A DNA stretch of 64,000 bases from Austropuccinia psidii. Taxonomy: Eukaryota > Basidiomycota > Pucciniomycetes > Pucciniales > Sphaerophragmiaceae. The notes beneath the pieces are model-generated. The model did not search any database. It saw only the letters and a list, made by a program, of their open reading frames with translations, and had not been told where the DNA came from. The stretch spans positions 40,965,997-41,029,996 of the forward strand of contig JALGQZ010000002.1 in assembly GCA_023105745.1 (NCBI GenBank), read 5' to 3'. The number at the start of each line of letters is the position of its first letter. The stretch's first letter is position 1. Shown in pieces: positions 50,439 to 61,400 of this stretch. The translations under genes were made by a program, and so were the position numbers.

Positions 50439-50512
50439 TGAATGTTTGACTTGAGTATCTCTTGTATTTGAATGATTTTTTAATATTGATTGAGGGTTGA
50501 AGTAGTTTATTG

Positions 50513-50532
50513 GCCACTGTTGGGACACCAGA
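50513..50532 (-). promoter_or_regulatory. Primer-binding site of element F
   Basis: Sense TCTGGTGTCCCAACAGTGGC, identical to the site of element H. Confidence 0.82.
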
Positions 50533-52622
50533 TGTGGAACTCCTTTTATTGTGGTATTGGATAAGGCAGTCCTTGAGGGGGAAATCACAGGTAAAAAGTT
50601 TTGAATTGCTGAATGATCCTGTAACCAAGGGTGCTAAGGTGTATTAGCTGCCCCTCTGAATTTACTAAATAATCTCCCTATAGAGCTCACAAATCGATAT
50701 TTGAAATTGTGGCTTTACAACTAGAGAAGACTTTCAGCAGTCTCTATCAGAACTACTCAACTGCTAAATAAATAACTTTTATGATTATTATATATATAAA
50801 AACTGGCTTAATACCACTATTTTATAGGTTAAAGGTAATATTTTAAATATAAATTTAGGTATTGATAATATATAATTATATAGATGTATGATATTTTAAA
50901 CTATATGTGTTTATTTATATTTTTAGGTTAATTATTGATTATAAGGCTCATTAACAATATAATATATAGAATATACTTTATAGAATACTATAATGTTTTT
51001 CTTTTATTATAGAAGGGTGGGTTTTTACATTTATTGATTTATTTTTTTAAGGGATCTTATGACCAATATAGTTAATAATACTTATTTGATAGGAATTTAT
51101 ATTCCTTAATGGATTCAGGATTTAATAATGACAAGGATAAGATAGCTATTAATATTAACTCTAATAATAATAACTTCTTTGAAAAGTAATGTATGACTAC
51201 TACTAATATTTATTATGATAATACTATTTATTCAATATTGAACTCTTTCATTAATACTGTAAATATTTTCTTTTATCAATAATTTCTGACTACTAATATA
51301 TATTGTGATAATACTATTTATTCAATATTAAACTCTTTCATTAATACTTTAAATATTTCTTTTATCAATAATTTCTGACTACTAATATATGCTTCTGAGC
51401 TTTGCTACTGAGCTTTATAATTTTATTTTGCTAGTTATCCTACTAGAATAGGGATGGATGGATCCTTTAGATTGAGGATTAGATTTCCATTTAATGGGAA
51501 ATACTTCCATGAGCATGGGGGAAAATGAGGGAGAAAGGCCTTCTATTTATATTCTTTGGGCCCTCCATAGAGGCACTCAAAAACAGGGGACTTAGAAAGA
51601 TTTTACCTTGAGGTATTTTAGCTGGTGAGTGCTTTTGAAATGGTGTCATTTGATAAGGATATTGCACCATATGTTTGGATTATTGCATCATTCTGAACTT
51701 TGTTGATGTTTATGCACAGCCTTGAGCTAATTTTGCTGGTGAGTAATTTTGAGATGGTGTCATTGGATCAAGATATTGCACCATATTTTAAAACTTTATT
51801 TTTAATTAATCAAACTTTAATATTCTCATGCACAGCCTTGAGGGAATTTAGCTGGTGAGTAACTTGGAGATGGTGTCATTTGGTAGAGATATTGCACCAT
51901 ATGTTTGGTAAATTGCATCATTTCCTGAGTGATTATGTAATCTGAGGTGTTTTTGCTGGTGATTATTATGTTGGATGGTGTCATTTGACTTGATTATTGC
52001 ACCACGTATTTGGTCAATTGCACCATTTTTCATTCTTTTGATTATGTAATATTATTAAAGTTTATTTGGTGTTACTTTGAATATGAGTTGATTTAGTACA
52101 ACTATTGTATCATTTGTTTGTATTATGTTTGGCCATTCATGGAATTCTTTCAAGCTTATATGGAACTTTCTATGCATGAAGTTAATTAAGGTTTGATTCA
52201 GTTCCATCTTTTTATACAATGGATGTGTATTCATACTTTTTTAGTTGATCTTATTACATAAAATCCATTTTGGTGACTGTAATTCTTAGTAATCTAATGT
52301 TTTTTGTGGCTTTAGGGTTTCTGTCTGTATTAAACTAAACTTTTTTTGTTTTCGTGAAGGCTATTTGTAAGCTATCCTGTATATATCCATATAGTTTAAT
52401 CAACTGTTTAATTATTGAATTATGGAAATCTTGAGGTTATTTCTATACTGAATGCTAAAATATTCCTTTATTCAATATTATCCATGTTACTATTTGACTT
52501 ATGTGCTAGTGAAAGTTTCTTTTGAGCTGATATATCCTAAATTGACAATTTAAGCTTTAATATTTTGAGATTTTCACCCTCAATGTGCTTGAAGCTGGCC
52601 CAGACAGGTATGGAATACCACA
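50533..52622 (-). repeat. 5' LTR of element F (2090 bp)
   Basis: Ends TGTGG and CCACA. The sense strand has TATAAATAG at 51551-51543. It carries the same internal repeat array as the 3' LTR but lacks 21 bp of it. Confidence 0.93.
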
Positions 52623-54044
52623 GTGCTTGGCCCATTGATGGCTCCAAGTTATGAAAAGGAGTGGATAATCAATTTTTTAACTGTGAATTATCAGGATCCA
52701 ATACTTGTGGACTTGGAATTCTTGTGCCCTCATTTTGATTCAGAGGTGTACACATTCTTGGTAAGGTGTTCAGTATTTGTTCAATATCATTCATTTTACT
52801 GTTGCTACACGTTTGGGAATTTCTGTATTCATGTTGGAAGCCTTGTATTAAATCTATTACTTCAATTTTATACATGTCTTCTTTATGTTTCAGTTCTTGC
52901 CATAACTCTGTCTGTCTTGTATTATCAGCAGTGACTTGATTCAATTTCATTGATAATTTTGATACTTCTTCTTGTGAAGCATCAAAACACTTTTTCAAGG
53001 CAATGGTATATGTCTTTACTTCAGTAAATGAATTTGAAATGTCATCAAGGACTTTCTTGTTATCTGTTTTGATAATATTTATGGCTTGTTTAATTCTTGT
53101 TTCAATTATGTCATCAATATTGAATTTAGAATATTTATCTGTTAATTCTTTAATAATGGCAGATTTTTCATTTATTTTATTGCCAAAAGAATTATCATTA
53201 TTGGAAATTTTAACTGTTCTTAAAACTTTTTCAAAACACATAAGCGTTCATTAATTTGGCACAGACTCAGGTTGTTTGTTTTAATGTTGCTACAAATGGT
53301 TTCATTTTTATCAGAAAGATGTTTTTTCACATCATTTATAGCATCATACGATTCTGGGATGGAATCAAATATATCAGAAATCATTTCTGGAATCTTAATC
53401 TGGCTTCCTCCTTCTTCTGTAGTTCCATCATGGCTCTGGCCATCTGAAATACATTTTCCATGGCATCCTGCTGAATCTTTGGAATTTTGTATCCTTGGCT
53501 GTGAGGCTTTGGGGCTGGTGCCTTCCCTTTGCCCTTGTTTGGAACTTGTGGCTGCTTTTTCACATTGGAATTGCTGCTGCTGGCCACTGGGGCTGTTTTT
53601 GGCACTTGCTTTGGTGGTGCAGGGTTGCTTTTCCTCCATTCTAGTGTCAAAAGCATCATGTTTTTCTTCTCCATCAATGGATGCCATCCATTGAGCAATT
53701 TGCAAGTGTTGGGATGGCCCAGGAATTTTCTCACAGTTAGGTAAGAACTCATGCAATTCTTCCATAGGTCTGCAAGGATCTGGTACTCCTTGAATTTAAA
53801 TGCATTGTTGTATGCACTGTCGCTGGCTTTGTATATGTCCACAGAGGCTTGTTGTGGTGGTGTCAGCTCTTTTTGAAGGTAAAATGGTATTATCAGCTTC
53901 AGAACGACCCAATCTAGTTGTTTGGAAGTCATCAACTGACCCTTTTCCTTCTGTACCTGATTGGCCTCTGCCATAATCACATCTATTACCTTTTTGGGAG
54001 CTGCTTGAGGGGTTATAGCTGGCTCCTGACCTGCTTGAAGGCAT
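52623..54044 (-). pseudogene. 5' part of element C gag-pol
   Basis: N-terminal region before the capsid, a coiled, Lys/Glu-rich sequence like residues 100-300 of D. The frame starts at an ATG at 54044-54042, inside the predicted ORF1 intron. It is broken by a stop at 53796-53798, a one-base frameshift near 53225 in an A-run, and a TGA at 52669-52671. Beyond that it reads directly into the capsid at 39511 once F is removed. The CHGKC stretch (near 53460) matches CHGQC in D. Confidence 0.82.
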
Positions 54045-54265
54045 AATTATGGTTAAAAAGGCTTAAAATAGTATTTTTACGTCAAGAAACTTACTATTGG
54101 CCAAATTCTTAGCTTTCTGAAGGGTATTACTTATGTCCAAGTTGATCAATTCAGAAGATATTGGTTCACGTTGGTTATTTTGAGTCACAATAACAGTACT
54201 ATTATGGTCTGAATTAATAGTACTGGTGACTGTTGAGGCTGTTTCAATGTTTTCTTGTCTTACCA
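53381..54265 (-). CDS. ORF1 of element C, two exons visible, function unknown
   Basis: Exon 3 (54030-53381) and exon 2 (54265-54095) join in phase 1 through a 64-nt intron and stay open; with an A from an upstream exon the total would be 822 nt (273 aa). The product contains LLNGWHPL, matching YSNGWNPL in D, and IPKIQQDAMENVFQMARAMM, matching [20 protein letters not shown] in D. It overlaps gag-pol in the -1 frame and is still open although gag-pol here is broken. The upstream acceptor (CAAAG before TGG) is weak, so the N-terminus is uncertain. Confidence 0.62.
54031..54094 (-). other. Predicted 64-nt intron of element C ORF1 with gag-pol ATG inside
   Basis: Donor GTAAGT, branch-like TTAAC, acceptor AAGCAG. 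The gag-pol ATG (54044-54042) lies between branch and acceptor, as in A and B. Splicing joins two open frames in phase 1. Confidence 0.68.
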
Positions 54266-54483
54266 CTTTGTCAGACACCAAAATTAATGAAAAAACCAAT
54301 TAATAAAGTAAAAAAAGGATATTTCAAAAAAGAAATAAAAATATAAGCCTCACTTATAATATGAAAAAAAAATATTTTTTATGGATTTTTTGAATTATAA
54401 GTATTTTTTATTTGTTTTTAAATTTTTCAATATAAGAAAAAAAGATTTAAAAAGAGTAAAAGAATATGTCACAGGTAAAATAT

Positions 54484-54501
54484 CACGGCTGGGCCCCCAA
54501 A
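54484..54501 (-). promoter_or_regulatory. Primer-binding site of element C
   Basis: Sense TTTGGGGGCCCAGCCGTG next to the LTR end CCTTAAA. It is two bases different from the D site. Confidence 0.75.
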
Positions 54502-55135
54502 TTTAAGGTGTGGATATGAAACTTTGATTAAAAAATCAAGTACTTTTCCTGTCCTCAAAATTTGTATAAGGTAAAAATCAATTAAAAATAGTAAGAAATA
54601 TTAATTTTACAAGAAAACACGCCAAACTTATTGTTTATAGCTTTCTTAGTATAAAACAATAATATTATAAAGATTTATTGTTTTACCAACAATAAAAATT
54701 TATCCAAAAATACTCTACAAGAGATATTTAAGGCTACAAAAGAAATTTCTTCAAGAGCAATTTCAATTGGAATTAATTGAGCAGACATCTGCAAGAAGTT
54801 AATTAAAGAACAGAGTCTTTAAAAAGAATATTAAAGAGAAAATACACCCAAAATTGACCAGAGTGAATTTGGAAACAAAGTGACAAAGTTTACAGTGATG
54901 AAAGATGCTTTAATTCACTTTTGGGGTGGTTCAGGGGTAAAAATGATCATAAGAGTTACAAACAATGATTATAATGATTTTTCACGTGGTTCAAAGGTTT
55001 AAAATGATTTAATAAAGGTGGTTGGAATCTCTTATTGATTGGTTTAACAATGTTTAAACTAATTATAAACGGAAAAGATTCTAACATGAAGAGAAAAGTG
55101 GGGCAAAGAAGACATTCTTTTATAGCCATCAATTC
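54502..55135 (-). repeat. 5' LTR of element C, first 634 bp, cut by element D
   Basis: Aligns with 23456-24090 of the 3' LTR; the alignment stops exactly where D begins. The remaining part should reappear after D, outside the window. Confidence 0.88.
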
Positions 55136-57150
55136 TGTGAGCCTTTGAGATATGACCACATACCCAATAAGGTCACAAAAAGACTCAGAATAATTAGACT
55201 TTTTATATTAAAATTACTTAAAATAATTATACATTAAAAATAATTAATTAAATATACAAAAAATACCATAAATTGGTACAAAAATTGGTTTAACTTAAAA
55301 GCCAATGAATCAACATGTAAAATAAATTATACCATTGGATTCCCCATGGAAAAATACACATATACCATTTTCATGGCATATCTGTAAAGTCAATATTTAA
55401 GGAATTATAAGGTATAATACCTTATAAAAACCATAAAACCTTATTTATCTCAAAGGCTAATGAAGCAACATGTGAAATAAATTGTACCAGTGGATTCCCC
55501 ATGAATATCCACACATAAAACAATTAATAAGCTAATTTCCAATGTTAATACTTAAGGAATTATCCTGAATATATGCACTTTTTTGGTCAACGCATATATT
55601 CAAGGATCATAGCTAATATCTTCTAAACTATACATGATAGAATGATGAACCAAGAATAAAGTTACCAAGTAATTACTGTAAGAACACAGATATGAGCTTT
55701 ATTTTACAAATTATAAACAAGGTTAAAACCTATGATGAATTATTGATAAAAATCAACAGAGCTGTTGACCACTTTGTTGTGAAAGTGTTCCAAACTAAAA
55801 AAAAGTACACAGTTGGATTCTCCTAGTTCATTCGTGAAGAATGATGTAATTTTTATTATTAAATTCAGGGTATAACCCCCTGAAATCAAGGTTTGAAGTT
55901 TAAAATATTGAATTTCGACAGAAAAGATGAGTTACCAGAAAAATCATCAAAAATAGAGTTTTGATGATGTAATTAAAAGCTCTTGGCAGCATAATGAGGT
56001 TATGCCAGGCTATCAGAATTCACTCTCTGAATTGCTGTAGCGTGTAAATCTTAAAAGCTATTGAGGATCAAAGTTTGAGCTTAATTTGAGCAGTTATGAT
56101 CACATACTGTAACCTTAATTTAAGTTTAACAGTCTTAAGATTGATAAAATTGGTGAATACTATTAGTTTATGATTAAAACTAATAAAATCCACGAAATTT
56201 GGGGTTCTGCCAAGCCTCTGATGTCATCAAACTTAGAGTTATAGTGATAACTCTAAATAATGGTGTAATAATGATGTAATATGGTTTGATCATGATGTAA
56301 TCACCCTCAAACCTTAAAATATTGATCAATTCCAGTGGATATGATCAGTACACGTCTACTAGAAGCCTGTTGGACTCTAGGAGGGAGGTATTTACTATAA
56401 ATAGAGCTCTTTTTACTCTATTTACCCCTCAGACGCATCAAAAACATTAAATCAATTAAATAAAAGGTAATTTCTTTTTTCTTTATATATAAAACTCTTA
56501 TATTATTAAAGACCAAAGACCATATTAATATTAATCACTATTTTTACGTGATTAAATCAATTCTTTAATTGTTTTTGTCATAAATCTCTCTATAAACTCA
56601 TTTCCACGTAAAATCAAGAATTTTAGTAATTTTCTTTATTTTTTATTGTAAATACAATTTGAAAAAGTTGTATTATATTCTTTTGGCGTAAAATATCTCA
56701 AAATTATTATTTTAAGTGTTAAAAGTAGGTTATTTCATCTGATTATAATAATTTCTCTCTTATTATTAATCTCAATAATTCTTATTTAATATAAATAGTA
56801 TTTATATTAATATATAACTTTAATATTAGTAATATTATTGTTATTAATTGTTTTTTATTTATAAAATACAGTTTTTTACGCCTTTATTATTTGTTGGTAA
56901 CAATAATAAAGAGCTTTATAATATATTAATTATTTTATATTAATATATTATTTATAATATTATAGTTGCATATAATATTAATTATATTATTATATTTATT
57001 TAATAATATAATATTTTTACGCCATAATAAGAATATTTCTTCATTATTATTACTATTTTAATCTTATTTATTTCAATTATAAGGACATTCAGAGTACAAT
57101 AAGTAAAAAATTAGTAATTTTTACTTATTGTTTCATAGTCAAACCTTACA
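55136..57150 (+). repeat. 5' LTR of element D (2015 bp)
   Basis: TGTGAGCC...CCTTACA. A TATA box TATAAATAG is at 56396-56404, followed by a CT-rich stretch. Two related 45-bp blocks near 55305 and 55460 (ending GGATTCCCCATG) form an internal duplication. Confidence 0.93.
56396..56404 (+). promoter_or_regulatory. TATA box of the D LTR
   Basis: TATAAATAG, decayed to TATGAATAG in the same place in the G LTR. Confidence 0.7.
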
Positions 57151-57169
57151 TTTGGGGGCCTGGCCGTGA
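57151..57169 (+). promoter_or_regulatory. Primer-binding site of element D
   Basis: TTTGGGGGCCTGGCCGTGA follows the LTR directly. Confidence 0.78.
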
Positions 57170-57641
57170 TATTTACTTAAAAGACCTTTAAAAAGATTCT
57201 ATTTGGGTTTATCCAATAATAAATTATATTTATAATCATAATTTTATATTTTATTGATTTTAAAAGCTATTGAGGCATTTGGAAAGCAATTCTACTGTCT
57301 TACACGTGGTTTTTCACATCCTTAGACTTGCAAGAACTTTCTTTGAGTGACTCTAGTGATTAAAAGAGATATTTTATAAATTAAAAATAATTTTTATTAT
57401 AATTTAATTCTATAAGAATCATATTCATTTTTTATCTTATTCTTTAAAAATAAAAAATATATAAAAAATATTAAAAAATATTAAAAACAAATAAAAAAGT
57501 TATTTTTATTCATTTTTATTCATTTCTTTATTTATTTCAATTTTTCAAAGATACAAAAGCAATTTCTACGTGGAAAATTGCCATATCTTGCCAAAAATAA
57601 CACTTCTTATAAAAAGACTTATATTTATTTGTCTTTTTTAG
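57170..57641 (+). other. Leader of element D with a 3' splice site
   Basis: AT-rich untranslated leader. It ends in a pyrimidine tract and TTTTTTAG at 57634-57641, a good splice acceptor, and the next bases are TGTTTGAAG. A donor following an A would create ATG across the join, as in A and B, but I could not pick one out. Confidence 0.5.
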
Positions 57642-58408
57642 TGTTTGAAGATAACCCAACAGAAGACAACCAAGCTACTGTTGAGAGATTGGTGGAAGAA
57701 ACTTGTCAAAGTTCTCCAACACCAGTTATCACCAAAAGAAAGAAAGCTAAGAAATTAGACTTTCCAGGGCCCACCATTCAAGACTCTGAAGAAGAGGTTC
57801 CCAATACTCCATCCAATCAGATGGAGCTGGACTCAGAGGTAGAATTGATCCCTCAAAAGGGAAAAGAAAGGGCAATATCCCCAGTGGAACAGAATCCACA
57901 CAAGGAAGTGCCTTATCCCAAAGGTACAAATCACATTCAGAGGGCTCAAATAGACATCTACATGAGCCAGTACAAGCAGTATTACACAGTATACAAGGAC
58001 AAAAACTGGGAAATACTGCCTCAAATACACCAAGGAGTGATGAACTCCTGGCACATCCTGAAAAAGTTCCTCAAAGAGGAGGAGATAGTGAAATACTCCA
58101 ATGGATGGAATCCACTGTCATCCAAACCTCAAATCAAAAAAATCAAGGATTATCATGCCAAAAAGAGGGAGGCAACCAAGGAAGAAGCCCCAGTAGCCTC
58201 TACCAGCAAGCCTCAAGCCAACCCACTTCCCCAAGAAGGGAAGAAGAACAAGAAAAAGCATTGGAGGAAACCATATTCCCCAAGCTACAGAATCCCAAGA
58301 ATCCAAAAGGATGCCATGGACAATGTTTTCAACATGGCCAGAACCTTGATGGAATTCAAGGACAAGGAAGAGCAAAGAATGAGACAACCTCATTTCCCAA
58401 AGAAATAA
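57642..58408 (+). CDS. ORF1 of element D, about 255 aa, function unknown
   Basis: Open from the splice acceptor to the TAA at 58406-58408. No in-frame ATG occurs near its start, so initiation probably depends on splicing (A|TG). The product has an acidic, Pro-rich N-terminal third, then a middle with Trp-rich helices ending in YSNGWNPL. A Lys-rich linker follows, then a C-terminal segment [20 protein letters not shown], both shared with ORF1 of C. It has no transmembrane segment or known domain. It overlaps gag-pol by 304 nt in the -1 frame. Intron 2 of A-C is absent here. It could supply a matrix-like or nucleic-acid-binding function; that is inference only. Confidence 0.72.
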
Positions 58409-61400
58409 CCTTGTCCAAAGATGTTGTAAATACTTTAACAGAAATTAAAAATAGTATATTACCTCTAAAAGAAATTAAAAATAGTTTATTATCACTACAA
58501 GAAATAAATAACAATTTATCTTCTTTAACAAAAATTGTTGTGCAAAACAAAAAAGAAATTGACAACATTAAGTTTATTGTTGAAAATAATAAACCAAAGA
58601 ATTTGATTGACAATACTCAAAAATTAATACAAGGACAACAAGAATTGTATAAATACATAAAAGATATCAAAGACAAGACTTTGACAATAAATTATGATGT
58701 GAGTATTGACAATCTTACAGAAAAATTAAATAAATTAAGTATTTCTGTAGAAAAATTTGAAGAAAAGACTTCATCACACCAAAAATTACTTTTGGACCAT
58801 GTGGAAAAAAGTGATGAAGCAAGAATGCATCTGAAACATGATATTCAAAGTGAAATAAGGCTTATTACAGAAAAAATGGATAAAATTAATGAGGCTAATT
58901 TAAATATGCCAAAGTTATCAACACCATTTTCTCATATAAGAAGCCCTGTTAAAACAAAAGAGGAATTGTCAAATCCTTTCATAACAGACTTGAGTCATCA
59001 AGACAACAACCAAGTCTTAATGAAAGAAGCACCTCAATTGAAGGAATGGCCAACATTCACAGGAGAAGGTGAATATGACCACATGTCATTTATTAAAACA
59101 ATTGACATGTTACAAGAAGACTATGCCATACCAGATGAATTAATCACTGCAAGACTACATTCATTGTTTGAGAAATCTGCAAAAAGATGGTATTATGGCA
59201 TAAGACAAACAAATGGTAAAAATACCTGGTCTTGGTGGAAACAAGAAATAATCACCAAGTGGGCAAATGATGCCTGTAGGTATAAGATAGAAAATGCATT
59301 TGAAAACTCTTTCTTTGACCCAGAGAAAGATAAACCTTTAACTTGGTTCTTAAAACAAGTTGAAAGGCTTAATGCACTGTACCCAGAAATGTCACAGAAG
59401 ATGGTGCATATGAAAATACTTAAAAAATGTGGAGGGGAACTAGAACATGCCCTAAGAAGCAGGTGCATAGAACCATGCTCCACAGAAGAGTATATAAATG
59501 CACTAGAAGATATAGTGACAAGAACAAAAATTGGCAGGACTTGGAAAAAATTGGACATTAAAAGCCCAAATAAACCATTTATCAAAAAAGATAAAGCAAA
59601 AGAATCCTTTAAGCCCAATACATCCAACAATAATGAGCAAAGAAAATGCCATAAATGTGGAGGTATTGGACACTTAGCCAATAATTGCCTTAAAAAAGCA
59701 AAGATTAATGAAATTGTGGAAACAGAAAACCACAATGACAAAGAAGAGGAATCTGACTCTGAAAAAGAGACAGAAGAGTCAGAAAGCTCTGAAAGTGATG
59801 AAATCAATATAATTAATGCACAAATTAATAATATTGATATAATTTATGAAGTAATGGATGTTAATTCAAACTGGCCACAAGTTGGAACATCTGACACAAA
59901 TCTGACAAACATACAAGATGCCAAAATGTATAGAACCAAACCTGCAAAAGGAATGGGATATACAGCTGGAAAATCAAGTATAAGTATTGTTATGGTTAAT
60001 AACCAAGAAGGAAAGGTTAACTTGGATACAGGAGCATATTGCACTTGTGTTGGCAAAAATTATTTAAAAACCATTGTCCCAGACTGGCAAGAAAAACTTA
60101 TGCCAATACAAGGTGTCAAATTTAGTAGTGCAAGTGAGAGCATGAAGCCCCTTGGAATAATTGATTTAACACTAATTTTTCCTCATCCCTCACAATGTGT
60201 CAGAATTAAAGTAGAGTTTGTAGTAATGGACAACTGTACTAGTAATCATTTCATACTTGGGAATGACTACTTATCAATCTATGGTATAGATATCTCCAAC
60301 CAAAAGGATAGATATTTTACCATAGGAGATAACAAAAGACAAAAGTTTGGATTCTTAAATAACAAAAAACAAATCACAGTTATTAAGAATGAAGAAAAAA
60401 TTCCAGAAAAGGAACTTTTTATATCTGAACAACTCAAAGAGGCAGAATTCAATCAAGAATTAACAGAAAAAATGAAAGAAAAATTGATTGATCTCTTATT
60501 TAAGTATAAAAATGCCTTTGCAACTGACAAAGAGCCACTAGGTGCCATAATTGGACATGAAGTGGATATAATTCTTAATGTAGAAAAACCTTACCCACCT
60601 TTATTAAGAAGACCTGCTTATCCAGCCAGTCCAAGAGCTATAGAAGCCTTAGAAGTGCACATTAAAGAATTAATGGACCTTGGAGTATTAAGAAAGGTTG
60701 GACATAATGAACAAGTAGAAGTTACTACACCTGTCATTATAACTTGGCATAATGGAAAATCAAGGATGGTAGGAGACTTCAGAGCCCTGAATACCTATAC
60801 CATTCCAGACAGATATCCAATACCCAGAATCCATGAGACATTAACCCAATTGTCACAAGCTAAGTTCATCACAGCTATGGATGCTCTGAAGGGTTTTCAT
60901 CAAAATGTCTTAACAGACAATGCCAAGAAACTACTAAGAATAATAGTCCATTGTGGAATTTTTGAATACTTAAGAATGCCATTTGGAATAAAAAATGCAC
61001 CTTCCCATTATCAAAGAATGATGAATACCATATTCCCTGAAGAATTATCAGAAGGATGGTTGATTATCTATATTGATGATATCATAGTTTGCTCAGAAAC
61101 TTGGGAAAATCACCTTACAAGACTAGAAAGGGTACTACAGAAAATAGTCCAAGTAAATATGAAAATTTCCTTGAAAAAATGTCATTTTGCATACAGTGAA
61201 TTAAAGGCACTAGGACATGTAGTATCTGGCCTTAGTCTAGGCATAGACAAAAATAAAGTAGCAGGAGTACTACTTAAGCCAATGCCTCAAACCAAAAAAG
61301 AAATGCAATCATTTCTAGGATTTGCTGGTTACTATAGACAGCATATAAAGGACTTTGCAAAAATTGCTAAATCCTTGTATAAGCTATGTGACCAACAAAC

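Larger units (their letters stand above)
39512..52622 (-). mobile_element. Element F: Gag-protease LTR element without pol
   Basis: A 13.1-kb element with LTRs of 2111 and 2090 bp (ends TGTGG...CCACA) inserted in C's gag. The flanks carry GTGC on both sides, or AGTGC if the last LTR base is shared. Removing it joins C's frame exactly at the point matching D's [14 protein letters not shown]. Internally it holds one Gag-protease reading (47013-50123 and upstream) and about 5.4 kb of noncoding DNA, with no RT or integrase on either strand. It must use enzymes from another element. Confidence 0.93.

Noticed and set aside
53003..53254. Hydrophobic, apparently membrane-spanning frames on the strand opposite gag
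   Set aside because: They mirror Lys/Glu-rich coding sequence on the minus strand and have no support of their own; the same holds for many hydrophobic frames opposite pol.
57578..57641. Extending ORF1 of D upstream of the splice acceptor
   Set aside because: The upstream part begins at TTG, is AT-rich leader shared with noncoding G sequence, and is separated by a strong acceptor signal.
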